A program made the translations under genes and the position numbers. From Hyphococcus formosus (GTDB lineage: Bacteria; Pseudomonadota; Alphaproteobacteria; Caulobacterales; Parvularculaceae): a stretch of DNA of 64,000 bases. The DNA lies in contig NZ_CP157210.1 in NCBI RefSeq assembly GCF_046736345.1, forward strand, positions 2,170,001 to 2,234,000, in the 5' to 3' direction. The notes under the pieces were generated by a model. The model saw nothing but the letters and a program-made list of their open reading frames with translations, was not told the DNA's origin and made no database searches. This document shows positions 1 to 7,800 of the stretch, one piece after another; position 1 is the first letter of the stretch, and each line of letters starts with the position of its first letter.

Positions 1-105
1 GGATTAGCGGCTTTGGGCATTGGCGGCCCGCTTGCCAGGCCAAGCCTTAAACGGTGTGGATACCCCGACACAAAAGGCCGGGGCATCAACAACACACAAC
101 AGTAA
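1..105 (+). other. Window edge, no supported gene
   Basis: Frame 1 of the plus strand is open from the first base to a TAA at 103-105 (34 codons), so the end of a gene lying mostly outside the window is possible. The translated residues show no motif I recognise and the stretch is too short to judge. It is recorded only so the edge is not left blank. Confidence 0.15.
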
Positions 106-531
106 TTAAGCGGCTTTCCGGCGCTTAATCGTTCTGCGTTTTGCGACAGTTTTCTTGGCTGTCTTTTTCGCAGCAGTCTTTTTAGCAGTGGTTTTTTTCG
201 CTGTTTTTTTCGCCGCTTTTTTAGCAGCAGGTTTTCTGACGACTTTAAGTTTCGTCTTCGCCGCAGTTTTACGCTTAGCAGGAGCCTTACGTTTCGCAGG
301 CGCTTTTTTCGCAGTTGTTTTCTTTGCAGTGGTTTTTTTCGCTGCGGTCTTTTTAGCGGCCGTTTTTCTTGTCGCTTTTTTCGCCGCAGGTTTTGCTTTG
401 GCTTTTACCGCTTTCTTTTTCGCTGCTGGCTTCGCTTTCGCGTTTACAGCTTTTTTCTTCGCGGCTGGTTTGGCTTTTGCCGTCTTCCGTTTTGCGGCGG
501 TCTTCGCCGTCTTTTTCTTTGCTTTCAACAT
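106..531 (-). CDS. Histone H1-like lysine/alanine-rich protein
   Basis: A 141-residue protein made almost entirely of Lys and Ala with some Thr, Arg, Pro and Val, arranged as short degenerate repeats of the AAKKT and AKPAAKKKA type. This is the composition of bacterial histone-H1-like proteins (Hc1/AlgP-type tails), which bind DNA or RNA without a fixed fold. No folded domain is visible. The ATG at 531 is chosen because GGGGA lies ten bases upstream and the Lys/Ala tract begins at this Met. The frame is open further upstream to 618, but that extension has a different composition. A role in nucleoid compaction is inferred from composition only. The low-complexity DNA also leaves a long open frame on the opposite strand, which I regard as a shadow. 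Confidence 0.8.
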   Translation of the reverse strand: MLKAKKKTAKTAAKRKTAKAKPAAKKKAVNAKAKPAAKKKAVKAKAKPAAKKATRKTAAKKTAAKKTTAKKTTAKKAPAKRKAPAKRKTAAKTKLKVVRKPAAKKAAKKTAKKTTAKKTAAKKTAKKTVAKRRTIKRRKAA

Positions 532-683
532 TGAGATAGTCCCCGTAAAACGCTGACCAAACGTCAGCACAATTTCCCCATATCTTGATGCGTGTAAACG
601 AACAATAAAAAAACACAAAATTTCTTGACACGAAAATGGCTCATCTCACTACGGATTGTCCGCATCCGCATCGCGCACAAACA

Positions 684-716
684 ACAAAAAACCCTCGCGA
701 CATGATCGCGAGGGTT
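684..716 (-). terminator. Rho-independent terminator after the FKBP gene
   Basis: An eleven-base perfect stem (690-700 with 706-716, loop 701-705) is followed on the minus strand by a run of T (686-691 read as A on plus). It sits about 27 bases after the stop codon of the minus-strand FKBP gene. Confidence 0.85.
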
Positions 717-742
717 CAAAATTTCGATTGTCGAAATCGGTT

Positions 743-1702
743 TTATTTTACCGAGATCAATTCAACCTCGAATACGAGTGCTTCATTCGGACCAATTGGC
801 CCGCCGGGTGTTCCCATTTCGCCATAGGCGAGCGCAGGCGGAATAAAGAAGCGATATTTGTCGCCTTCATTCATCAATTGAACCCCTTCGGTCCAGCCGG
901 GAATGACGCGGTTAAGCGGAAATTCGATTGTTTCGCCGCGTGCATAAGACGAGTCAAACTCGGTGCCGTTGAGCAATGTGCCTTGGTAATGTACTTCAAC
1001 CGTATCGGCTGCTTCAGGGCTTTTGCCGTCTTTATTGCCTTCGGTGATAACTTGATATTGCAAACCAGAGTCGGTTGTTTGCACGCCGTCTTTTTTGGCG
1101 TTCTCTTCGAGAAACTGTTTTGCGATTTCGAGATTACGTTCTGGGTTATGCACTTTAATTAGCTCCACATCAAAAATTAGTGCTTCATTTGGACCAATTG
1201 GTCCGCCGGGTGTTCCGTTTTCGCCATAGGCGAGCGCAGGCGGAATAAAGAACCTGTACCGGTCACCCTCGCTCATGAGTTGAACCCCTTCCGTCCAACC
1301 GGGGATGACCTGATTAAGTGGGAATTGCGCAGCCGCACCGCGCGCCCGAGACGAGTCAAACTCAGTGCCGTCTTTCAGCGTGCCCACATAATGAACAACA
1401 ACGAGGTCTGTTGATACGGGCGAATGGCCATCCTCGGGCCCTTCTTCGAGAACCATAAATTGAAGCCCGCTGTCGGTAACATTTACATCGTCACGCGCTG
1501 CATTCTCCGCCAGGAATTCCTCTGCCGCGGCAAGGTTCTCTGCTGCAAGCTTTGCGTGATCCGCTTTTCGCTCAGCATCGGTCTTTGCTTCATCGGCAAG
1601 TTCAATCGCGTTATCGATGGACTCTGCGTTGTCATCTGACTTACCGCACGAAGCGATCGTCAACGCCGCCGCACCCGCGGCGATCAACCAAACCTTGCTC
1701 AC
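743..1702 (-). CDS. Tandem-domain FKBP-type peptidyl-prolyl isomerase, lipoprotein
   Basis: A 319-residue envelope protein predicted to catalyse cis-trans isomerisation of prolyl bonds. The N-terminus is a lipoprotein signal peptide ending in the lipobox IASC (Cys19), then a charged Ala-rich linker, then two FKBP domains (about residues 65-190 and 200-319). Both carry the family core (VHYVGTLKDGTEFDSS and VHYQGTLLNGTEFDSS) and the motif GTPGGPIGPNEAL. The frame is open to a TTG at 1735, but the GTG at 1702 is preferred: AAAAGGAG lies seven bases upstream and only this start puts the signal peptide at the very N-terminus. The two domains are very similar, also at DNA level (compare 783-850 with 1184-1250), which points to a fairly recent internal duplication. 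Confidence 0.9.
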   Translation of the reverse strand: MSKVWLIAAGAAALTIASCGKSDDNAESIDNAIELADEAKTDAERKADHAKLAAENLAAAEEFLAENAARDDVNVTDSGLQFMVLEEGPEDGHSPVSTDLVVVHYVGTLKDGTEFDSSRARGAAAQFPLNQVIPGWTEGVQLMSEGDRYRFFIPPALAYGENGTPGGPIGPNEALIFDVELIKVHNPERNLEIAKQFLEENAKKDGVQTTDSGLQYQVITEGNKDGKSPEAADTVEVHYQGTLLNGTEFDSSYARGETIEFPLNRVIPGWTEGVQLMNEGDKYRFFIPPALAYGEMGTPGGPIGPNEALVFEVELISVK

Positions 1703-1820
1703 ACAGCTACTCCTTTTATTGAGTGTGATATTCAATTTGCGCGCACCCTAGCCTAATGCTGGCGATCAAGAAAACCGTCGGGCGCAATCTTACGTACCGA
1801 TGGCGTTAAATCTCGGTCAT

Positions 1821-2372
1821 TTATGCGGATAATCGCACATAGACATAAAGGCCATAAATCCCGGCCCAAACCGCCGCCAGCCCATAAGGGACCAGCCGCG
1901 CAAGCCCCAATCGGCGGGCGACCGCAACGCCGATGGCCGTCAATCCAATCGCCAGCATGAACCGCGCAAGCCGCGCACCAAACGCTGCGAGGGCAAAAAA
2001 CACCGGATTGATCGCTAAATTGCCCGCTTCCACCGCATAGATTTTAAAAGGCGCGCCAGTAAGCGCCCCCATGAACAAGTTTATGGGCCAATGATCCGTG
2101 CGCATCTCGGCCGCGACACGCACAAGAAGATCATCAGCGATTAGCGGAACGCTGCGGACCAGTCCTAGAGCGGCTTCAACGTCTTGCGCGCCCCACCAAT
2201 ACATGACCAGACCGCCGATCACTGCGCCAATTGCGCTGACGCCCGCCAACCGAATGCCGCGCATAAACCCCAACATGACAATTGAGGCCGTCAACAATAG
2301 ATCGGGCACGATGAAAAACACCGTCGCTTCAGCAAAGCCCCACGCAAAGGCCGCAATGAACCACCAGCGCAT
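1821..2372 (-). CDS. VTT/DedA-like (YqaA-type) membrane protein
   Basis: A 183-residue integral membrane protein with about five hydrophobic segments and the N-terminal pattern WGFAEATVFFIVPD, resembling YqaA-type relatives of the SNARE-associated/VTT (DedA) superfamily. Several DedA/VTT proteins move lipids or lipid carriers between leaflets, but the substrate of this branch is unknown to me. It is the last gene of a four-gene lipid operon and overlaps plsC by one base (TAATG). The ATG at 2372 is chosen over the one at 2381 because GGGAGT lies directly before it. The position next to acyltransferase and CDP-lipid genes suggests a role in membrane lipid handling (inference). Confidence 0.7.
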   Translation of the reverse strand: MRWWFIAAFAWGFAEATVFFIVPDLLLTASIVMLGFMRGIRLAGVSAIGAVIGGLVMYWWGAQDVEAALGLVRSVPLIADDLLVRVAAEMRTDHWPINLFMGALTGAPFKIYAVEAGNLAINPVFFALAAFGARLARFMLAIGLTAIGVAVARRLGLARLVPYGLAAVWAGIYGLYVYVRLSA

Positions 2373-3007
2373 TACTCCCATGACGGAACATGCCCCTTGG
2401 CGGCGAGATCATTCATCTGCGCTTCGAGCATTGCCATGAGATCTGTGGTCGAACCGGGCCAATGCATGGCGGGACCGGCGATCACATCACAATTGAACGG
2501 AACAAAGAGCCAGCTCCCCTTCGGCAGGGCTTTGCCAAGCCCGTGCATAAAGACGGGATAGATCGGCACTTCGGGGCGCGATTTAGAAAGATACGCAACG
2601 CCGCGTTTGAACTGTGACCGTTTTTCCGGCTCGCCGCGCGACCCTTCGGGGAAGAGAATGACGATCTCGTCTCGATCAAGGCTTGCCTCAAGGTCCGCCA
2701 GCGGATTTTTCTTAACCCCGCCCCGTTCAAGCGGAATGATCCGGATGATATTGTGCGAAAACCATTCAAGCCATTTGTTTGAGAGAAAATAATCCGCCGC
2801 TGCGGCTGGCCGCAAACGATAAAGATCACGAAGCGGGAACAGCGCCATCAATGTCAGCGTATCAAGATGTGAATTATGGTTGGCGGCGATGATTGCCGGC
2901 CCCTTTTTCGGAAGATGTTCGCGGCCACGCACATTCATGCCGAGGATAACCAAAAGAACCGGCCGCACGATCAGCGCGAAAAAAAGGATTTGTAAAAAGC
3001 GGCTCAT
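2372..3007 (-). CDS. plsC: 1-acyl-sn-glycerol-3-phosphate acyltransferase
   Basis: A 211-residue PlsC/LPLAT-family acyltransferase. It has the catalytic HX4D motif (NHNSHLD near residue 43) and the substrate-binding FPEGSRG motif near residue 120, plus an N-terminal hydrophobic segment for membrane attachment. The family transfers an acyl chain to lysophosphatidic acid to give phosphatidic acid, the substrate of the CdsA encoded just upstream. The start overlaps the cdsA stop by one base (TGATG), so translation is probably coupled. It may be a second PlsC serving this operon; whether another copy exists cannot be seen here. Confidence 0.88.
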   Translation of the reverse strand: MSRFLQILFFALIVRPVLLVILGMNVRGREHLPKKGPAIIAANHNSHLDTLTLMALFPLRDLYRLRPAAAADYFLSNKWLEWFSHNIIRIIPLERGGVKKNPLADLEASLDRDEIVILFPEGSRGEPEKRSQFKRGVAYLSKSRPEVPIYPVFMHGLGKALPKGSWLFVPFNCDVIAGPAMHWPGSTTDLMAMLEAQMNDLAAKGHVPSWE

Positions 3008-3954
3008 CAGATGCGCCCACTAAAAACGAAATAATGCATGGCGTGATAAAAAACCGGTGCGGCATAGGTAAGACTATCGACACGGTCCAAGATACCGCCA
3101 TGACCGGGTATTAAGCCGCCCGAATCTTTAACGCCCAAATCGCGCTTAAACGCGGAGATCGTGACGTCGCCCAAAAACCCGGCGATTGCGATCATACCGC
3201 CCGAAAGGGCCGCATAGTAAAATGGCATCGGCGTTAAAAACGGACCGGCAATCGCGGCCATGAACATGGTCGATAGAAAACCGCCGATAAATCCTTCCCA
3301 TGTTTTGTTGGGGCTGACACGGGGCACAATTTTGTTTCCGCCAAAAAGCTTGCCCCACGTAAATTGCGCAACATCGTTGAATTGTGTGAGCGCCACCAAA
3401 AACAATAACAGCCCCGCGCCCCCTGCGGGTCCGGCTTCCGGCCCCGCCGCAAGCAACATTGCCGTATGGCTGAGCGCAAAAACGGTGATCATCATGCCCC
3501 AGCTCAATGTGCCCACGGCGCGCAAAAAACCTTCGGTCTTGCCCACCAATGTCATGACCATCGGGAAGAAAAGGAACATCCAGACCGGAATGAAAACGAG
3601 AAACAGCCCGTAACTGTTGAGATGCGCAAAGATGAATTGCACCGGGATCGCGAGATAGGCGAAAAACAGAATGATCCGATCAACGGGCCGCGTTGGAATA
3701 AGCGAGATATATTCCTTGAACGCCAGATAGGTCATAAAGCCAAGGAATAGCGTCGAGACAATTCGGTTTGTCACAATCGCAATCGTGAAAATGGTGATCA
3801 TAAACCACCATGACGTCACGCGCCGCGAAAGCTCGGTCGTAGCGTCACTCGGTGATCGCCACCTTAGAACCGCAACAATGATACTGGCCGCGATCAACAG
3901 ACCATAAATGACACCAAGGGCCCAAACCACATTTTGCGATAATGCTTCAGGCAT
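3007..3954 (-). CDS. Phosphatidate cytidylyltransferase (CdsA/YnbB type)
   Basis: A 315-residue polytopic membrane enzyme making CDP-diacylglycerol from phosphatidate and CTP. The C-terminal CdsA signature is complete: SAFKRDLGVKDSGG, then PGHGGILDRVDS. About eight hydrophobic segments precede it. The frame extends upstream to 4017, but the ATG at 3954 has AGGAG seven bases upstream and gives the usual family length; this start overlaps the preceding gene by eight bases. Because the partner gene is YnbA-like, this copy corresponds in context to YnbB of E. coli rather than to the housekeeping cdsA next to uppS, which is not in this window. Confidence 0.88.
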   Translation of the reverse strand: MPEALSQNVVWALGVIYGLLIAASIIVAVLRWRSPSDATTELSRRVTSWWFMITIFTIAIVTNRIVSTLFLGFMTYLAFKEYISLIPTRPVDRIILFFAYLAIPVQFIFAHLNSYGLFLVFIPVWMFLFFPMVMTLVGKTEGFLRAVGTLSWGMMITVFALSHTAMLLAAGPEAGPAGGAGLLLFLVALTQFNDVAQFTWGKLFGGNKIVPRVSPNKTWEGFIGGFLSTMFMAAIAGPFLTPMPFYYAALSGGMIAIAGFLGDVTISAFKRDLGVKDSGGLIPGHGGILDRVDSLTYAAPVFYHAMHYFVFSGRI

Positions 3955-4573
3955 GACCGGACTCCTGTGTGCGGACATCGCGCAATGCATTGCGGCTGCG
4001 GTTGATGATGGTTGCAAAACTCAGCGCCATGGCGAACGCCAATAAGACAGTGCTCCACTGCCCGGGCGCGACCTTGAGCGCCAACACAAAGGAAAGCGCA
4101 CCAAAGAAAAACGCACGATCACTTTTGCCAAAAGGTCCATCATAACGCCGCACCGAGCCGATCTGTGCACCGATGATTCCGGCCATCTCTGCCGCCGTGC
4201 CGAATAGAACAATCAATACGATCAGGCCCGGCTCTAGCCCCGCTAACAATGCAAAAGGAAGATACAAAGCCGCATCGGAAAGAACATCCGTCAGTTCATT
4301 CAATAGCGCGCCAAGGCGCGTTTCCTGACCATGTTCGCGCGCCAGCATGCCATCAATGGCGTTCAGCGCCATGCGCAAAAACAAAATGACCGGCAATGCG
4401 AACAACACCCACCGCGCACCATGGGTCGCAATATTCGCAGCACCATGGGCAAAGCTAAGGGCAAACGCAAAAAGCGTCACCTGATTGGCGGTGATCCCAC
4501 GTCGCGCCGCGAGGCGAACCAAAGGCCGCAACAGATTTTGGAATTTTGGTTTGAGATCGTAAATGCTCGCCAA
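3947..4573 (-). CDS. CDP-alcohol phosphatidyltransferase, YnbA-like
   Basis: A 208-residue membrane protein of the CDP-alcohol phosphatidyltransferase family, which joins a CDP-lipid to an alcohol. The signature is at about residues 78-105: DGMLAR, eight residues, GALLN, then ELTDVLSD. The first of the usual aspartates after the Gly is Asn here. As I recall, E. coli YnbA also has Asn there and resembles this protein over much of its length (the LKP start, ALNAxDGMLARE, PFGKSDRA), so the Asn is a family feature rather than a defect. The alcohol acceptor of YnbA proteins is unknown to me. The start is a TTG with GGGG about nine bases upstream; it matches where E. coli YnbA begins. First gene of a lipid operon. 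Confidence 0.82.
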   Translation of the reverse strand: MASIYDLKPKFQNLLRPLVRLAARRGITANQVTLFAFALSFAHGAANIATHGARWVLFALPVILFLRMALNAIDGMLAREHGQETRLGALLNELTDVLSDAALYLPFALLAGLEPGLIVLIVLFGTAAEMAGIIGAQIGSVRRYDGPFGKSDRAFFFGALSFVLALKVAPGQWSTVLLAFAMALSFATIINRSRNALRDVRTQESGHA

Positions 4574-4631
4574 GTGGGTGCCCCATTTTTGCTGGCACCC
4601 TATTTAGGCCTGTTTGGCCATTAAAACGACC

Positions 4632-4901
4632 TTAATTAAGCGCGAAAGCCCCCACGGACCGAAGTTCAGAAGCGGTAATCAGCTTTTGGCTGGCTAGGCG
4701 CACCGAATGAAGCGGGCCTTCCAGCTCTCGCGTCCAGAAATCGAGAAACTTCTTCAACACCGGAAATTGCGGCGCAATGTCATAGTCCTGCCAGATATAG
4801 GTTTGCAGCAATTCCGGGTGGTCGGGCATATGGTAAAAAATCTCCGCCGTTGCGAGGCGATACCCTGCGAGTTGTTTTTCAAATGCTGAATCTGTGCTCA
4901 T
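4632..4901 (-). CDS. usg: Usg family protein
   Basis: An 89-residue soluble protein matching the alphaproteobacterial Usg family, recognised by the sequence AEIFYHMPDHPELLQTYIW followed by FPVLKKFLDFW and GPLHSVR. The name comes from a gene upstream of trp genes in Caulobacter; the biochemical function is unknown. The ATG at 4901 has AGGAG seven to eight bases upstream. Here it lies between the lipid operon and ornithine decarboxylase, with no trp gene nearby. Confidence 0.85.
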   Translation of the reverse strand: MSTDSAFEKQLAGYRLATAEIFYHMPDHPELLQTYIWQDYDIAPQFPVLKKFLDFWTRELEGPLHSVRLASQKLITASELRSVGAFALN

Positions 4902-5104
4902 CTTTTTACTCCTGAAGTGATTTCAGGCCTATACTGAACATTGATCCGGACAGAATTTTCAATCTTGACAAGACCCCTTGGTTTAATTTTTTACGTTTAA
5001 AAACAACATACTAGCAGCATGCGCGGTTGGCTGCTGACAGACCCTTGTCAAAAACTGCGCAGGCGCGCGATTTTTTTCTTTACATAGCGTTCTTTCGTTC
5101 CTAT

Positions 5105-5130
5105 TTGGCGATTTCGCCAATCCCATGGGA
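5105..5130. promoter_or_regulatory. Two adjacent palindromes before ornithine decarboxylase
   Basis: TTGGCGA-TT-TCGCCAA (5105-5120) is directly followed by the palindrome TCCCATGGGA (5121-5130), 54 bases before the ATG of the decarboxylase gene. They could form a leader structure or an operator. Alphaproteobacterial ornithine decarboxylase genes are known to carry a structured speF leader, but I cannot match this sequence to that family by eye. Confidence 0.4.
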
Positions 5131-5183
5131 CCTCTCCGCAAGATTGGCGCTTGGTCGAAGCAACTTTTGCGAGGTTCCATGAG

Positions 5184-6389
5184 ATGGAAAGGCACACATC
5201 AGCGCTTGCGTTGGTTCTAGCGAACCAGCCGGATCTTCCCGTCCATTGCGTTCGTCCTCACGCAGCTACAAAAGCCGCGGACTGGTTCGTGCGCCGTTTT
5301 CCGGGCGATGTTCTTTACGCCGTCAAAGCCAACCCGCACCCATCTGTTCTGGATGCGGTCTATCAAGCGGGTGTGCGCTGGTTTGATGTTGCGTCAATGC
5401 CGGAGATTGAACTGGTTGCGTCGCGGTTTGACGATGCGACGCTGGCCTTTATGCACCCGGTCAAAGCGCGCTCAGCCATACGCCGTGCCTATTTCGAATT
5501 TGGCGTGCGGATTTTCTCGGTGGATTCGACCGAAGAGCTGGCGAAGATCATTGCCGAAACCGGCGGCGCAAAAGACCTTCATCTTATTGTGCGGCTGGCG
5601 GTTTCATCCGATTACGCACAGCACAAACTCTCGGGCAAATTTGGCGCGACGGGTCCGGAAGCCGTGTTGCTTCTGCGCGAAGCCCGCGCTATCGCCGATG
5701 AGCTTGGTGTGTCATTTCATGTAGGGTCGCAATGTATGCGTCCCGAAGCATGGCGCGTTGCAATGGAAGCGGTCAGCGATCTTATCCGCGAAGCGGGCGT
5801 CACGATCGACATCGTTGATGTGGGCGGCGGTTTTCCAGTTGCCTATCCGGGTCTGACGCCGCCACCGCTCGAAGACTATATCACCGAGATCGAGACTGCG
5901 TTTGATCAAATGCCTGTCCTTGAAAACGCCGACCTATGGTGCGAACCGGGACGCGCGCTTTGCGCCGAAGCGGGCAGTCATATTGTCCGTGTAGAGCTTC
6001 GCAAAGGCGATGCGCTTTACCTTAATGACGGGGCCTATGGCGCATTGTTCGACGCGGCGCATGACGGTCTTGTTTATCCGGTGAAGCTGCTGCGCGAAAA
6101 AGGAACGCCGCGTCGCCCCTTGCGGCCCTTCCGGCTTTATGGCCCCACATGCGATTCAATTGACGTGTTGCAAAGCACCTTTATGTTGCCGGCGGATATT
6201 AGCGAAGGCGATTATATCGAGTTCGGGATGACCGGCGCTTATGGCTCCGCACTCGCAACCAAGTTCAACGGCTTTGGCGAATATATCGACGCCTATGTCG
6301 AGGATGCACCCATGATGTCGGTCTTTGGCAGCGAGCCGAAAATACCAGAACGCACCCGCAGAACCGCGCAAATCGCCAACCTTGGCTAA
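5184..6389 (+). CDS. Ornithine/lysine decarboxylase, PLP fold III
   Basis: A 401-residue PLP-dependent decarboxylase of the eukaryotic-like (alanine-racemase-fold) group, predicted to turn ornithine (perhaps also lysine) into putrescine (or cadaverine) in the cytoplasm. The PLP lysine is in YAVKANPH (Lys48), the glycine-rich phosphate site is GGGFP, and the C-terminal GPTCDSID carries the catalytic Cys shared across dimers. The ATG at 5184 is preferred to the upstream TTG at 5151 because GAGG precedes it and the length then fits the family. The next gene is a deoxyhypusine-synthase-like enzyme, so the pair probably forms a polyamine pathway. Diaminopimelate decarboxylase is a less likely alternative given the GPTCDSID motif. 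Confidence 0.85.
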   Translation: MERHTSALALVLANQPDLPVHCVRPHAATKAADWFVRRFPGDVLYAVKANPHPSVLDAVYQAGVRWFDVASMPEIELVASRFDDATLAFMHPVKARSAIRRAYFEFGVRIFSVDSTEELAKIIAETGGAKDLHLIVRLAVSSDYAQHKLSGKFGATGPEAVLLLREARAIADELGVSFHVGSQCMRPEAWRVAMEAVSDLIREAGVTIDIVDVGGGFPVAYPGLTPPPLEDYITEIETAFDQMPVLENADLWCEPGRALCAEAGSHIVRVELRKGDALYLNDGAYGALFDAAHDGLVYPVKLLREKGTPRRPLRPFRLYGPTCDSIDVLQSTFMLPADISEGDYIEFGMTGAYGSALATKFNGFGEYIDAYVEDAPMMSVFGSEPKIPERTRRTAQIANLG

Positions 6390-6403
6390 CCTGCCCTAGC
6401 AAG

Positions 6404-6516
6404 CGTGGCGTTGATCGTTTAGACCAACGCCACGGCACTTTTCGGGAATGATATTCCGAATTCACCTCGGCCCTCCGCGCGTTCAAATGATGAACGCGGC
6501 CCGGATCCGGTTTTTT
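6404..6516 (+). promoter_or_regulatory. Hairpin series between the polyamine genes
   Basis: Three inverted repeats lie in the 170-base gap. The first is a ten-base perfect stem CGTGGCGTTG/CAACGCCACG (6404-6413 and 6425-6434). Next is a short GGAAT/ATTCC hairpin. The last is an eight-base perfect stem CGCGTTCA/TGAACGCG (6478-6485 and 6491-6498), followed twelve bases later by six T (6511-6516). The last hairpin and T-run could be a terminator or attenuator 44 bases before the next start codon. No known riboswitch is recognised. Confidence 0.5.
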
Positions 6517-6559
6517 GAGAACCTGGCCAAATCGGCCCAATCCAAAAAGGACCGCAATC

Positions 6560-7612
6560 ATGACCGATGCACCTAAAGACAACCGCAAAGCAGAATTGCT
6601 CTCGAACCCAGTTGAGCATTTCGACATTACTCAATTCGACGCCCGTCCGGTGATCGATGCGTGGGAGAAAATGTCTTTCACCTCGCGCGATGCTGCGCGC
6701 GCTGCCCGCATTCTGAACATGTCCCTCGAAGACAAAGACTGCACGATCTTTTTGACCCTCGCAGGCTCAACATCCGCAGGCGGTTGCATGCATGTCTGGC
6801 GTGACATGGTCAAAAACAACATGGTCGACACCATTGTTTCTACCGGCGCGTCCATTGTTGATATGGATTTCTTTGAGGCCCTTGGCTTCAAACATTATCA
6901 AGCCAAAGACATTCCGGATGATCGGGTGCTGCGCGATCTTTATATCGACCGCATCTATGACACCTATATCGACGAAGAAGAGCTGCAAGCATGTGACCAC
7001 GCAATCTATGAGATCGCGGAAAGCCTGCCGGCAAAGCCAATGTCTTCGCGCGAATTCATTCATGCCATGGGCAAATGGCTCGCCGATGGTAACGCCAAAA
7101 AAGAAGGCTCGCTGATCGAGGAAGCCTATAAAGCGGGCGTGCCGATTTTCTGCCCGGCCTTTACAGACTCATCTGCGGGGTTTGGCTTGGTGAAACATCA
7201 GGTCGAGCGTATGAAAGCGGGAAAACCCTATCTGTCGATCGATGCTATCGCCGATTTCCGCGAATTGACCGACATCAAGGTCAAGGGCGGCACTTCGGGC
7301 CTCTTTATGGTTGGCGGCGGCGTGCCGAAGAACTTTGTTCAGGACACGGTCGTTTGTGCTGAAATCCTCGGCCATGATGATGTGGAGATGCACAAATACG
7401 CGGTCCAGATCACCGTTGCCGATGTCCGCGACGGTGCATGTTCGTCTTCGACCCTCAAGGAAGCATGCTCATGGGGCAAGGTCGATGTGGCTTGGGAGCA
7501 AATGGTTTTCGCCGAAGCGACAACGGTTGCACCCTTGATTGCATCAGACGCCTATCATCGCGGTGCCTGGAAATCACGCCCAAAGCGGGAATGGGCAAAA
7601 CTGTTCGCGTAA
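6560..7612 (+). CDS. Deoxyhypusine synthase-like polyamine aminobutyltransferase
   Basis: A 350-residue protein of the deoxyhypusine synthase family. The fold is NAD-dependent and moves an aminobutyl group from a polyamine through a lysine imine. The lysine motif is intact here as GGGVPKN (Lys257), and the NAD-site pieces TLAGSTSAGG and STGASIVD are present. Bacteria lack eIF5A, so bacterial members are thought to use putrescine as acceptor (homospermidine-type synthesis) rather than to make hypusine. The gene just upstream for ornithine decarboxylase supports a polyamine role. The ATG at 6560 has AAGGA nine bases upstream. The exact product (homospermidine, spermidine or another) cannot be told from sequence. 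Confidence 0.8.
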   Translation: MTDAPKDNRKAELLSNPVEHFDITQFDARPVIDAWEKMSFTSRDAARAARILNMSLEDKDCTIFLTLAGSTSAGGCMHVWRDMVKNNMVDTIVSTGASIVDMDFFEALGFKHYQAKDIPDDRVLRDLYIDRIYDTYIDEEELQACDHAIYEIAESLPAKPMSSREFIHAMGKWLADGNAKKEGSLIEEAYKAGVPIFCPAFTDSSAGFGLVKHQVERMKAGKPYLSIDAIADFRELTDIKVKGGTSGLFMVGGGVPKNFVQDTVVCAEILGHDDVEMHKYAVQITVADVRDGACSSSTLKEACSWGKVDVAWEQMVFAEATTVAPLIASDAYHRGAWKSRPKREWAKLFA

Positions 7613-7659
7613 AACTTGCGCGTAGCAATAGACTGTTAAACATTCTTACCGAAGTCTGG

Positions 7660-7688
7660 CCGGTGCAGAACATTTTCTGCACCGGTTT
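7660..7688 (+). terminator. Hairpin terminator after the polyamine gene
   Basis: An eleven-base perfect stem CCGGTGCAGAA/TTCTGCACCGG (7660-7670 and 7675-7685) with loop CATT is followed by only three T. It lies 48 bases after the stop of the deoxyhypusine-synthase-like gene. Confidence 0.7.
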
Positions 7689-7800
7689 GCGCTATTTACG
7701 GAAACTGCGAACCAAAATTTTAACCAGATATTTTCTGCACTCCGTCACACTCCCTATCAAAGAATAAAGCGCGCAATAAGCGTTCATAATGGGGTAAGAA

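Noticed and set aside
155..556. Plus-strand hydrophobic frame of 133 codons
   Set aside because: It is the exact complement of the Lys/Ala-rich gene; AAG/GCN codons read backwards give Phe, Leu and Ala. No start signal.
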